NCBI GenBank assembly: GCA_947063875.1
Contig: CAMSTY010000031.1
Span: 1-39,555 of the forward strand
Source of the DNA: an uncultured bacterium
GTDB taxonomy: Bacteria; Bacillota; Clostridia; Lachnospirales; Lachnospiraceae
DNA: 39,555 nucleotides
Direction: 5' to 3'
The stretch's first letter is position 1. The number at the start of each line of letters is the position of its first letter. The translations under genes and the position numbers were made by a program. The notes below the pieces were generated by a model that saw only the letters and a list, made by a program, of their open reading frames with translations, had not been told where the DNA came from and did no database searches. Shown here piece after piece: positions 23,606 through 32,130 of the stretch.

Positions 23606-26600
23606 TTATTCTTTGTCGTGAATCTCACTGTGGAGAAGCTGCAAGGATTTCACTTCGCCGTTTCCATGGCTTTTCACATAATGGATGCCGCTGGCAGTCG
23701 CCCGGGCGGCGGCGATGGTGGTCATGTAGGGCACTTTTGCCTTGATGGCGGCCTTACGCAGATAGCTGTCGTCGTGATGGCTCTCCTTGCCGGAAGGAGA
23801 ATTGATGATCAGCTGGATGTCGCCGTTGGTAATCATGTCCAGGATGTTGGGCCGGCCTTCGTAAAGCTTTTTGACCTTTTTGGCCGGGATTCCGGCTTCG
23901 TGAATCAGATCGTAGGTGGTGCCGGTGGCTAAGATGGTAAAACCATCCTCAGCAAAGCTTTTTGCCACCTCCACAACCTCCGGCTTGTCCTTGCGGTTGA
24001 CGGAGATCAGCACGGTTCCCTCTAAGGGAAGACGGGACTGGGTTGCCTCCTGGGCCTTGTAGAAGGCTTCGCCGTAGGAATGGGACAGTCCCAGGACCTC
24101 GCCGGTGGAGCGCATCTCCGGCCCTAACACCGGGTCTACTTCCTGGAACATGTTAAAGGGGAACACGGCTTCCTTGACACCGTAGTTGGGAATCTCCTGC
24201 TCCTTTAACTGTGGCACCGGTGAAGGCCGTCCGGTCAGTTCGGAGGTGATAATGTCCGTAGCCAGAGGCACCATGCGGATGTTGCAGACTTTGGATACCA
24301 GAGGGACGGTCCTTGACGCGCGGGGATTGGCCTCCAGCACATAGACCTTGTCGTTCTCAATGGCATACTGCATGTTCATCAGTCCCCGCACGTGCATTTC
24401 CTCGGCGATTTTGCGGGTGTATTCTTTGATGGTCTCCACGTTCTTTTGGGAAATGTGGAGGGATGGGATAATACAGGCGGAATCGCCGGAGTGGACGCCT
24501 GCCAGTTCAATATGCTCCATGACTGCCGGTACAAAGGCGTGGGTGCCGTCGCTGATGGCGTCTGCCTCACACTCCATGGCGTGATTTAAGAAACGGTCGA
24601 TCAGGATGGGACGGTCAGGAGTCACGCCTACGGCCGCCTGCATATAGCCGATCATGCTCTCGTCGTCATAGACGACCTCCATACCCCGGCCGCCCAGCAC
24701 ATAGGAGGGGCGAACCATGACCGGATAGCCGATCTTTTCAGCGATGTTCAGCGCTTCCTCTACGGTAGTGGCCATGCCGGATTCCGGCATGGGGATCTCC
24801 AGCTTTTCCATCATGGCGCGGAACAGATCCCGGTCCTCGGCCAGGTCGATGACGGAAGGCGAGGTGCCAAGAATGCGTACCCCGTTCTTTTCCAGGTCAG
24901 CCGCCAGGTTCAGAGGAGTCTGCCCGCCGAACTGGGCAATCACACCCAGGGGTTTTTCTTTCTTGTAGATGCTAAGGACATCTTCCAGGGTAAGGGGTTC
25001 AAAATACAATTTGTCAGAGGTGTCATAGTCTGTGGATACGGTCTCCGGGTTGCAGTTGACGATAATGGTCTCAAAACCCAGCTTTTTCAGCGCCAGGGAG
25101 GCATGGACGCAGCAGTAGTCAAATTCAATGCCCTGTCCGATGCGATTTGGGCCGCCTCCTAAGATCATAACCTTGGGTTTATTCGTATTGACCGGGTTTT
25201 TGTCCGGCGCATTGTAGGTGGAGTAGTAGTAGGCGCTGTCCTTGGTGCCGCTGACATGGACGCCTTCCCAGGCCTCTTCTGCGCCCAGCCGGATTCTGCG
25301 GTTGCGGATGCTGTCCTCCGGAATCTCCAGGATCTGGCTTAAATATTTGTCGGCAAAGCCGTCTTTCTTGGCGGAGACCAGCAGTTCGTCGGGAGGCAGA
25401 GAGCCTTTGTGAGCCAGCAGGGCCTCTTCCTCCTCCACCAGTTCCTTCATCTGCTCGATAAACCAGGTCTTTACCTTGGTGATCTCATGAATCTCTTCCA
25501 CGGTGGCGCCCTTGCGCAGGGCTTCGTACATGGCAAAATGGCGTTCGCTGGAGGGAGTGATCAGCACTTGAAGAAGCTGTTCTTTCGTCCTGGTATCAAA
25601 ATCCTTGGCATGGCCCAAACCGTAGCGGCCGGTCTCCAGGCTGCGGACGGCTTTCTGGAAGGCTTCCTTGTAAGTCTTTCCGATGCTCATAACCTCGCCG
25701 ACGGCACGCATCTGGGTTCCCAGTTTGTCCTCCACACCTTTGAATTTCTCAAAGGCCCAGCGGGCGAACTTGATTACCACATAATCGCCGTCCGGAACAT
25801 ATTTGTCCAAGGTGCCGTATTTGCCGCAGGGAATGTCTTTTAAGGTCAGCCCGGTGGCCAGCATGGCGGATACCAGGGCAATCGGGAAGCCGGTAGCCTT
25901 GGAGGCCAGGGCAGAGGAACGGGAAGTCCGGGGGTTGATCTCAATGACCACAATCCGGTCGGATACCGGGTCATGGGCAAACTGTACATTGGTGCCGCCG
26001 ATGACCTGGACGGACTCTACAATCCGGTAAGCCTGCTCCTGAAGGCGCTTCTGGCATTCCTGGGAGATGGTCAGCATAGGGGCGGAACAGAAGGAATCGC
26101 CGGTATGCACGCCGAGGGGATCAATGTTCTCGATGAAGCAGACAGTGATCATATTGTTGTCCTTGTCGCGGACTACCTCCAGTTCCAGTTCCTCCCAGCC
26201 CAGGATGGATTCCTCCACCAGCACCTGCCCTACCAGGCTGGCCTGAAGCCCCCGGGCGCAGACGGTTTTTAACTCATCTTTGTTGTAAACCAGACCGCCG
26301 CCGGCGCCGCCCATGGTGTAGGCCGGACGGAGGACTACCGGGTACCCCAGCTGATCGGCGATGGAAAGAGCCTCTTCCACGCTGTAGGCCACTTCGCTGC
26401 GTGCCATCTCAATGCCCAGGGCATTCATGGCCTTTTTGAATTCGATCCGGTCCTCGCCCCGCTCGATGGCGTCCACCTGGACGCCGATTACTTTTACATT
26501 ATATTTGTCTAAAATGCCTTCCTTATAGAGTTCTGCACAGAGGTTTAAGCCGGATTGGCCTCCAAGGTTTGGCAACAGGGCGTCCGGCCGTTCCTTCGCG

Positions 26601-26833
26601 ATGATCTGTTCCAGCCGCTGTACATTCAGCGGTTCGATGTAGGTAACGTCGGCGGTCTCCGGATCTGTCATGATGGTGGCCGGGTTGGAGTTGACCAGTA
26701 CAATCTCGTAACCCAGCTTTCTTAACGCCTTGCAGGCCTGAGTGCCGGAATAGTCAAACTCACAGGCCTGCCCGATGATAATGGGGCCGGAGCCGATGAT
26801 GAGAACTTTGTGGATGTCTGTACGCTGCGGCAT
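23606..26833 (-). CDS. carB: carbamoyl-phosphate synthase large subunit
   Basis: This enzyme makes carbamoyl phosphate from bicarbonate, ATP and glutamine-derived ammonia for arginine and pyrimidine synthesis. At 1075 aa it is full length. It shows the two homologous ATP-grasp halves: KVLIIGSGPIIIGQACEFDYSG and RPAYTMGGAGGG in the first, KVMILGGGPNRIGQGIEFDY and RPSYVLGGRGMEVVYD in the second. The C-terminal allosteric MGS-like domain follows (GFTILATGTTYDLIHEAGIPAKKV, INSPSGKESHHDDSYLRKAA). AAGGAGG precedes the ATG on the minus strand. The glutaminase subunit gene carA, normally adjacent, is not in the window. Confidence 0.97.
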   Translation of the reverse strand: MPQRTDIHKVLIIGSGPIIIGQACEFDYSGTQACKALRKLGYEIVLVNSNPATIMTDPETADVTYIEPLNVQRLEQIIAKERPDALLPNLGGQSGLNLCAELYKEGILDKYNVKVIGVQVDAIERGEDRIEFKKAMNALGIEMARSEVAYSVEEALSIADQLGYPVVLRPAYTMGGAGGGLVYNKDELKTVCARGLQASLVGQVLVEESILGWEELELEVVRDKDNNMITVCFIENIDPLGVHTGDSFCSAPMLTISQECQKRLQEQAYRIVESVQVIGGTNVQFAHDPVSDRIVVIEINPRTSRSSALASKATGFPIALVSAMLATGLTLKDIPCGKYGTLDKYVPDGDYVVIKFARWAFEKFKGVEDKLGTQMRAVGEVMSIGKTYKEAFQKAVRSLETGRYGLGHAKDFDTRTKEQLLQVLITPSSERHFAMYEALRKGATVEEIHEITKVKTWFIEQMKELVEEEEALLAHKGSLPPDELLVSAKKDGFADKYLSQILEIPEDSIRNRRIRLGAEEAWEGVHVSGTKDSAYYYSTYNAPDKNPVNTNKPKVMILGGGPNRIGQGIEFDYCCVHASLALKKLGFETIIVNCNPETVSTDYDTSDKLYFEPLTLEDVLSIYKKEKPLGVIAQFGGQTPLNLAADLEKNGVRILGTSPSVIDLAEDRDLFRAMMEKLEIPMPESGMATTVEEALNIAEKIGYPVMVRPSYVLGGRGMEVVYDDESMIGYMQAAVGVTPDRPILIDRFLNHAMECEADAISDGTHAFVPAVMEHIELAGVHSGDSACIIPSLHISQKNVETIKEYTRKIAEEMHVRGLMNMQYAIENDKVYVLEANPRASRTVPLVSKVCNIRMVPLATDIITSELTGRPSPVPQLKEQEIPNYGVKEAVFPFNMFQEVDPVLGPEMRSTGEVLGLSHSYGEAFYKAQEATQSRLPLEGTVLISVNRKDKPEVVEVAKSFAEDGFTILATGTTYDLIHEAGIPAKKVKKLYEGRPNILDMITNGDIQLIINSPSGKESHHDDSYLRKAAIKAKVPYMTTIAAARATASGIHYVKSHGNGEVKSLQLLHSEIHDKE

Positions 26834-26915
26834 AAGTAAATCCTCCTTGTCCTGTGTTTTTAATAGAATCGTTTCGATGATTGAAATATCTGAAGTTGAA
26901 ATCTTGTTCTCTTAC

Positions 26916-26943
26916 ATTATATAGGAAAATGGAAATATGGCAA
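26916..26943 (-). promoter_or_regulatory. carB: carB promoter
   Basis: On the minus strand TTGCCA (26943-26938) and TATAAT (26921-26916) are separated by 16 bases and lie about 83 bases upstream of the carB start. The promoter sits in the short gap after the deacetylase stop. No PyrR-binding consensus or other pyrimidine attenuator was seen in the leader. Confidence 0.6.
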
Positions 26944-26950
26944 GGATTTT

Positions 26951-27820
26951 CTACGAAAGAGGGGATTCTGTTTCTGCAGTTTGTTCGCTGGCGGGCGTTA
27001 TCAGTTCACTCAGAGGCCGGAACTGATAACCCATCTCCTCCCACCGGGTCAGGAGTTCATCCAAGATTTCCCCGTTGGTCTTGGAGGTGCTGTGCAGCAG
27101 TACAATGGCGCCGGGATGAATCCGCCCCAATAGTTTTTTGAAGGCTTCCTCGTGGGAAGGCTGTTTGTCTTCATACCAGTCCACATAGGCAAGGCTCCAG
27201 AAAAAAGTGTGATAGCCAAGATCCTTTGCCATCTGCAGGTTGGACTCGCTGTATTTGCCCTGAGGCGGCCGGTAGAAACGCTGCATGGGTTGCCCGGTGA
27301 CCTGCTGATACAACTCCTCCAGAGACTGCAGTTCCTTGGAAAAGCTTTCGGCGGTGGAGATCTTTGACATGTCCGGGTGGTGGTAGGTGTGGTTGCCGAC
27401 TGTGTGGCCTTCCTGGACCATGCGCCGCACCAGATCCGGACTTGTGTCAAGATAATTGCCTACCAGGAAAAAGGTGGCGGGGGCATGGTGCTTTTTTAAG
27501 GCATCCAGAATGAGCGGTGTGTTGCCGTTCTCATAGCCGGCGTCAAAAGTCAGATAGATAACCTTTTCCTCTGTGCCGGCGGTATAGTGGGCGTTGAACT
27601 GTTTCAGATAGTCGGAGGTGGCGTTGCCGACGGGCGGCTTCCCTTCCTGCTGAAAGCTTAACCCCCAGTTGCCGTCCGCAGAGGCGGGGACAGAAGCCGG
27701 AAAGGGGTCTGTGACGTACCCAAGCCAGTGCCCGAAGATAAAAGATAACAGAAATAAAAAGGTGATTTTTGCCAAGCGTTTGCAGTACAGACGGTGATTT
27801 CTGCCGTTGTGGTGGACCAT
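26951..27820 (-). CDS. PdaA-like polysaccharide deacetylase
   Basis: This is a membrane-anchored NodB-fold deacetylase. The closest pattern is the muramic-delta-lactam deacetylase PdaA needed for spore cortex. From the ATG at 27820 (GCAGG upstream) it has 289 aa. An anchor helix lies at about residues 18-36, then NWGLSF, VIYLTFDAGYENGNT (catalytic Asp93; the usual second Asp is Ala, and PdaA itself has Asn there), ATFFLVGNY, GNHTYHHPD (His144 and His148), FYRPPQGKYSE, and GAIVLLHS. A start at 27883 is possible but lacks a ribosome site. It is transcribed toward carB. Confidence 0.88.
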   Translation of the reverse strand: MVHHNGRNHRLYCKRLAKITFLFLLSFIFGHWLGYVTDPFPASVPASADGNWGLSFQQEGKPPVGNATSDYLKQFNAHYTAGTEEKVIYLTFDAGYENGNTPLILDALKKHHAPATFFLVGNYLDTSPDLVRRMVQEGHTVGNHTYHHPDMSKISTAESFSKELQSLEELYQQVTGQPMQRFYRPPQGKYSESNLQMAKDLGYHTFFWSLAYVDWYEDKQPSHEEAFKKLLGRIHPGAIVLLHSTSKTNGEILDELLTRWEEMGYQFRPLSELITPASEQTAETESPLS

Positions 27821-27934
27821 AGAAGAACCTGCGCTGATTTTTGTCGTTATTATGTATACGGGAAAACAGAAAGATTCATGCAAGGAAATTATGGGAACCG
27901 TAAGAAAGTTGTTATACTTATTATGGGTAAAATA

Positions 27935-27943
27935 TGGTATGAT
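27935..27943 (+). promoter_or_regulatory. extended -10 promoter candidate for the D,D-carboxypeptidase
   Basis: TGGTATGAT is an extended -10 box (TGN plus TATGAT) 66 bases upstream of the gene at 28010. No convincing -35 box was found 17 bases upstream. The 189-base gap divides the minus-strand deacetylase from the plus-strand carboxypeptidase. Confidence 0.35.
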
Positions 27944-28009
27944 CGGATAAAGAAAGCAACAATGGGAAGATTCGGAGAGTTACTATAAAACAGGACAGGA
28001 GAGCGCTCG

Positions 28010-29185
28010 ATGAAGAACTGGAAAAAATTACTGTGTATCGGATGGATGATCAGCATAATGTCTGCCACATTATCTTATGCGGAGGTGACGGTTCCTCCCC
28101 ACCCAATCGGAGAGGAGTGGGCGGCGGGGGGCATGCTTCCGGGCCAGGGATTGCCGGGAGGGTTTTTGGGAGCGGAAAGCAAGACATTGACAGCAGGAAA
28201 CCCGGTGGCAGGCCCTGCCGGGACGCTGCCCATGGGCCCGGGGACATCCGGCCCGTCTGTCCAGGGGCCAGGGATGGGGGAGCCGTCCTTGGGAGAGCCG
28301 GGGATGACGGACGCATCTTCCGGGGAAACGGCGTCAGAGGGACAGCAGGCTCCGGGGGAGACGGCGGCCGGAGGGCAGAGTGCGGAGATTTTGACGCAAC
28401 AGACGCTGCAGGAGCCGGAGATTGCGGCAGAAGGAGCGGTGCTGATTGACGGCGCCACCGGAAAAGTGCTGTATGGCAAGAATGCAGACCAACCATTTTA
28501 TCCGGCCAGCATTACCAAGGTGATGACCGCACTGCTGACGCTGGAACATTGCAGCCTGAATGATGTTGTGACATTCTCGTCATCTGCCACTACGAATCTG
28601 GAGTCGGGAGCGGTGTCGCTGGACATCACGGAGGGAGACCGGCTGACGGTGGAACAGTGCCTTCATGGCCTGCTGATGAAGTCCGCCAATGAGATCGGCA
28701 ACGGCCTGGCAGAGCATATTGCGGGGAGTGTTCCGAACTTTGCACAGATGATGAATGACAAGGCCCGGACTTTGGGATGTGCCAATACAAATTTTGTCAA
28801 TCCTCATGGACTGAACGACGCCGCCCATAAGACGACTCCTTATGATATGGCGCTGATTATGAGGGCGGCATTGCAGAATGAGACATTCCGCAGAATTGCC
28901 ACTACTCAAACCTATGATTTCCCGGCCACAAAAAAGGCGGCCGCGAGGACAATCACCATGGGGCATAAGATGATCTACCCTTCGGATTCCCGTTATTATG
29001 AGGGTGTGATTGGCGGAAAAACCGGTTATACTTCCCTGGCGGGCAATACTTTGGTGACCGGGGCGGAGCGAAATGGCGTGCAGCTGATTGTCGTGATCAT
29101 GAAATCCAAACAGACGCATTATACGGATACGAAGGCTTTGCTGGATTATGGCTTTGCTAATTATACGGCTTTGATGGCCCGCTGA
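28010..29185 (+). CDS. D-alanyl-D-alanine carboxypeptidase (PBP5/DacF family)
   Basis: This exported penicillin-binding serine peptidase trims the terminal D-Ala of peptidoglycan stem peptides. It is 391 aa. Residues 1-24 are a signal peptide ending SYA. Residues about 25-130 form a Gly/Pro/Ser/Glu-rich low-complexity linker unlike the usual family. The catalytic domain has SITK (S167, K170), SAN (S225-N227) and KTG (337-339), plus NFVNPHGL. The typical C-terminal beta domain and amphipathic anchor of PBP5 are missing, so the protein may be free or held at the surface through its N-terminal region. Confidence 0.92.
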   Translation: MKNWKKLLCIGWMISIMSATLSYAEVTVPPHPIGEEWAAGGMLPGQGLPGGFLGAESKTLTAGNPVAGPAGTLPMGPGTSGPSVQGPGMGEPSLGEPGMTDASSGETASEGQQAPGETAAGGQSAEILTQQTLQEPEIAAEGAVLIDGATGKVLYGKNADQPFYPASITKVMTALLTLEHCSLNDVVTFSSSATTNLESGAVSLDITEGDRLTVEQCLHGLLMKSANEIGNGLAEHIAGSVPNFAQMMNDKARTLGCANTNFVNPHGLNDAAHKTTPYDMALIMRAALQNETFRRIATTQTYDFPATKKAAARTITMGHKMIYPSDSRYYEGVIGGKTGYTSLAGNTLVTGAERNGVQLIVVIMKSKQTHYTDTKALLDYGFANYTALMAR

Positions 29186-29240
29186 GAAAGAGTCAGAACG
29201 TAGGAAATGCCTGCAAAAGTAAAAGAAAGAGGAGCCGGAT

Positions 29241-29831
29241 ATGGCCAGAAAAAAAGAACGCAATACCCGAAGCAGAATTGTAAATGCTGCCTGGAAGCTG
29301 TTTTATGAACAGGGATATGAGGATACTACCGTGGAAGAGATTATTGAGGTTTCTCATACTTCAAAAGGATCTTTTTATCACTATTTTGACGGAAAGGACG
29401 CTCTTCTTGGTACGCTGAGTTCTCTGTTCGACGAAAAGTATCAGGAACTTTCCCTGTGTCTGGACCCGGAGATGGATGCCATGAAGAAGCTTTTGTTTTT
29501 AAACGGCCAGTTATTCGCAATGATAGAAAACAGTGTGTCCGTGGATCTTCTGGCCCGGCTTTTGTCTACTCAGCTGGTGACAAACGGGGAGAAGCATTTG
29601 CTGGATCGAAACCGTATCTACTATAAGCTGCTGAGGAAGATTATCGGAGAAGGGGTGGAAAAGGGGGAATTAAGCGGGGAAGCCAGCGTCAGCGAGATGG
29701 TGAAACTCTATGCCATGAGTGAACGGGCCCTGATGTACGACTGGTGTTTGTGCGGCGGGGAATATTCCCTGCGGCAGTACAGCGCTCGGATACTTCCGTC
29801 CTTTCTGAGCAGTTTTCTTCCGGATGCTTGA
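29241..29831 (+). CDS. TetR/AcrR family transcriptional regulator
   Basis: This 196-aa repressor-type regulator has an N-terminal helix-turn-helix: RSRIVNAAWKLFYEQGYEDTTVEEII in two blocks, then SKGSFYHYFDGKDALL. The C-terminal ligand domain (FDEKYQELSLCL to the end) is not family-specific. AGAGGAGC precedes the ATG. It lies 55 bases after the carboxypeptidase and ahead of the symporter gene, which is a plausible target, but there is no direct proof. Confidence 0.93.
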   Translation: MARKKERNTRSRIVNAAWKLFYEQGYEDTTVEEIIEVSHTSKGSFYHYFDGKDALLGTLSSLFDEKYQELSLCLDPEMDAMKKLLFLNGQLFAMIENSVSVDLLARLLSTQLVTNGEKHLLDRNRIYYKLLRKIIGEGVEKGELSGEASVSEMVKLYAMSERALMYDWCLCGGEYSLRQYSARILPSFLSSFLPDA

Positions 29832-29852
29832 AAATAAATACAATTTATTCCT

Positions 29853-29898
29853 AATAACCGTACAAGTATATTTTGTTTTATGTACGGTTATTTTATTG
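29853..29898 (+). terminator. terminator after the TetR gene
   Basis: Perfect 12-base arms AATAACCGTACA (29853-29864) and TGTACGGTTATT (29881-29892) surround a 16-base loop. TTATTG follows. The stem is strong but AT-rich at its base and the T-run is short. A role as an operator is an alternative. Confidence 0.65.
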
Positions 29899-29958
29899 TT
29901 GATTTTACAGTTGTTTTTGAATTTTATCTTCATATAGTATGGAATATAGTCTATAATT

Positions 29959-29996
29959 CGTTCTGTATTGCGTTCTGTTTTTGCCCGTGTTATAAT
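29959..29996 (+). promoter_or_regulatory. putP: promoter of the Na+/proline symporter gene with a 12-bp-period direct repeat
   Basis: TTGCGT (29968-29973) and TATAAT (29991-29996) are 17 bases apart. CGTTCTGT occurs at 29959-29966 and 29971-29978, one copy on each side of and overlapping the -35 box. The repeat could be a regulator site. The gene starts 103 bases after the -10 box, and the leader shows no riboswitch I recognise. Confidence 0.55.
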
Positions 29997-30098
29997 GTGC
30001 CCATTCTGTGTTACGGATCATTCCATGGCTGATCACTCTGCTTTTGTGTCAGGAGGAAGATCTGAAGTTTTCAAAAACAGAGAAAAAGGAGGACAATT

Positions 30099-31628
30099 AT
30101 GAATACCGGACAAGTAGGGATTTTGTTTGCCATAGGGGCATATCTGATATTGATGATTTATATCGGATATTATTTCAGCAAAAACAATGATGGCTCGGCA
30201 GAGGGGTTTTACCTGGGAGGCCGTAAACTGGGGCCGCTGGTGGCAGCCATGAGTGCGGAGGCTTCCGATATGAGCAGCTGGCTTCTCATGGGGCTTCCGG
30301 GGGTAGCCTATCTTTCTGGAATTGCGGATGCCGGCTGGACGGCGATTGGATTGGCGGCAGGCACCTATCTGAACTGGCTGATCGTGGCAAAGCGGCTGCG
30401 GCGGTATTCGGTCAGGTGCGGCGCCATCACGATTCCGGATTTCTTTTCCCGACGTTACCGGGATGATAAAAACATTTTAATGTGTATTGCGGCGGTCATC
30501 ATTTTGGTTTTTTTCATCCCCTATACGGCATCTGGCTTTAAGGCAGTAGGGACTTTGTTTGCCAGCCTTTTCCATGTGGAATATCATGTGGCCATGGTGC
30601 TTGGCGCGCTGGTAATTGTGGGATATACGGTGCTGGGCGGATTTTTGGCGGTTTCCACAACCGACCTGATTCAAAGCATCGTGATGACGATTGCGCTGGT
30701 GGTGATCGTAGGTTTTGGAGTGAATGTGGCGGGCGGCTGGCAATCGGTAATGGACAATGCCAGATCTCTGTCCGGCTATCTGAGTATGTTTTATCTTCAC
30801 GACCGCGCTTCCGGCACGGCGATTCCTTACGGGACCCTGAATATGCTTTCCATGTGTGCCTGGGGGCTGGGGTATTTTGGAATGCCTCATATTTTGCTTC
30901 GCTTTATGGCGATTCGCGACGAGAAAGAACTGGCCGTTTCCCGGCGGATTGCATCCGTATGGGTGGTAATCTCCATGTTTGTGGCGATTCTGATCGGAAT
31001 CATCGGTTATGGCGCTTCCGTGGCCGGAAAGATACCGATGTTTTCCTCCAGCGCAGAGTCAGAAACCGTTATCATCCGCCTGTCAGGGCTTCTCGGAGAA
31101 TATGGACTGGCGGCATCGATGATTGCAGGCATTGTTTTGGCGGGGATTCTGGCCTGTACCATGTCCACGGCGGACTCCCAGCTTCTGACGGCAGCCTCCG
31201 GAGTCTCCCAGAACCTTCTGCAGGATTTTTTGAAAATAAAGCTTAGTGAGAAGGCTTCCATGCTGGCGGCACGTCTGACGGTCGCGGTGATTGCCGTAAT
31301 CAGTCTGGCGCTTGCATGGAATCCGGACAGTTCCGTATTTTATATTGTTTCCTTTGCCTGGGCGGGTTTTGGCGCCTCCTTCGGCCCGGTTATGCTGACG
31401 GCTCTGTTTTGGAAACGAAGCAATTTCCAGGGGGCGCTGGCAGGTATGCTGACCGGCGGTATCATGGTATTTGTGTGGAAGTACCTGATACGCCCTATGG
31501 GCGGGGCGTGGGATATCTACGAACTTCTCCCGGCGTTTATAGCTGCATGCGCCGCGATTATCACCGTATCTCTTCTGACAAAGGCGCCATCCAAAGAGAT
31601 AGAGGAAGAATTTGAATCCATAAAGTAA
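30099..31628 (+). CDS. putP: sodium/proline symporter
   Basis: This sodium:solute symporter (SSS/SLC5 family) imports proline with Na+ at the membrane. It is 509 aa with about 13 membrane helices. Family motifs are visible: FYLGGRKLGPLVAAMSAEASDMSSWLLMGLPG near the N-terminus (in two blocks), GAITIPDFFSRRY, GGFLAVSTTDLIQ, ACTMSTADSQLLTAAS (the second sodium site region), and SFAWAGFGASFGPVM. AAAGGAGG precedes the ATG. It can serve nutrition or osmoprotection. Confidence 0.93.
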   Translation: MNTGQVGILFAIGAYLILMIYIGYYFSKNNDGSAEGFYLGGRKLGPLVAAMSAEASDMSSWLLMGLPGVAYLSGIADAGWTAIGLAAGTYLNWLIVAKRLRRYSVRCGAITIPDFFSRRYRDDKNILMCIAAVIILVFFIPYTASGFKAVGTLFASLFHVEYHVAMVLGALVIVGYTVLGGFLAVSTTDLIQSIVMTIALVVIVGFGVNVAGGWQSVMDNARSLSGYLSMFYLHDRASGTAIPYGTLNMLSMCAWGLGYFGMPHILLRFMAIRDEKELAVSRRIASVWVVISMFVAILIGIIGYGASVAGKIPMFSSSAESETVIIRLSGLLGEYGLAASMIAGIVLAGILACTMSTADSQLLTAASGVSQNLLQDFLKIKLSEKASMLAARLTVAVIAVISLALAWNPDSSVFYIVSFAWAGFGASFGPVMLTALFWKRSNFQGALAGMLTGGIMVFVWKYLIRPMGGAWDIYELLPAFIAACAAIITVSLLTKAPSKEIEEEFESIK

Positions 31629-31651
31629 ACGGCAATAAAAGACGGTGGCCG

Positions 31652-31706
31652 GCCATGGAGAAAGCACGTTCTGCGAGTCCTTCGCAGAACGTGCTTTCTC
31701 CATGGC
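31652..31706. repeat. perfect 25-bp inverted repeat with 5-base loop
   Basis: The left arm (31652-31676, beginning GCCATGGAGAAAGC) and right arm (31682-31706, ending GCTTTCTCCATGGC) are exactly complementary over 25 bases around GTCCT. No T-run follows on either strand. It lies 23 bases after the putP stop and before the PadR promoter. It may terminate or protect the putP mRNA, or be one copy of a dispersed hairpin repeat. Confidence 0.85.
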
Positions 31707-31744
31707 GTCTGACCAGAAACAGCTTTTTAGTATTTTGTATTTGT

Positions 31745-31779
31745 TAGTACTTGACATTACATAGTACCTGGTGTAATAT
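31745..31779 (+). promoter_or_regulatory. PadR operon promoter with likely autoregulatory operator
   Basis: TTGACA (31751-31756) and TAATAT (31774-31779) are 17 bases apart. TAGTAC occurs at 31745-31750 and 31762-31767, bracketing the -35 box, and ACATAGTAC resembles half-sites reported for PadR-type regulators. Repression by the downstream PadR protein is an inference. Confidence 0.65.
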
Positions 31780-31809
31780 AGTTATTACAAAAAATAAGGC
31801 AGGGATATC

Positions 31810-32130
31810 ATGAATGCACAGCTTAAGAAAGGGGTGCTGGAACTGATCGTACTGGAATCAGTCCGCCAACGGGATATGTACGGCTATGAACTGGTAGAAG
31901 AAGTGTCCAAGGTGGTAGATGTAAACGAAGGCACGATCTATCCGCTTTTGAAGCGTTTGACAAACGAGCATTATTTTGAGACTTATCTGCGGGAATCCAC
32001 GGAAGGCCCGCCGAGGAAATATTACCATTTGACGGCGGCAGGCGTGCTGTACCGCGACAGTCTGGAACGAGAATGGAAGGAACTGACAGAAAAAGTGGGA
32101 GGCTTTTTGGAGGATTGCCGACATGGATAA
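31810..32130 (+). CDS. PadR family transcriptional regulator
   Basis: This 106-aa winged-helix regulator of the short PadR-s2 type shows LKKGVLELIVLESVRQRDMYGYEL, then DVNEGTIYPLLKRL (recognition helix), and the wing ESTEGPPRKYYHLTAAG. It overlaps the next gene by 8 bases. The PadR-DUF1700 pair is a common Firmicutes arrangement linked to envelope stress, in which PadR represses its own operon. Confidence 0.95.
   Translation: MNAQLKKGVLELIVLESVRQRDMYGYELVEEVSKVVDVNEGTIYPLLKRLTNEHYFETYLRESTEGPPRKYYHLTAAGVLYRDSLEREWKELTEKVGGFLEDCRHG

Noticed and set aside
26834..26950. PyrR-type attenuator in the carB leader
   Set aside because: No PyrR-binding consensus and no terminator/antiterminator pair was found in the short leader.
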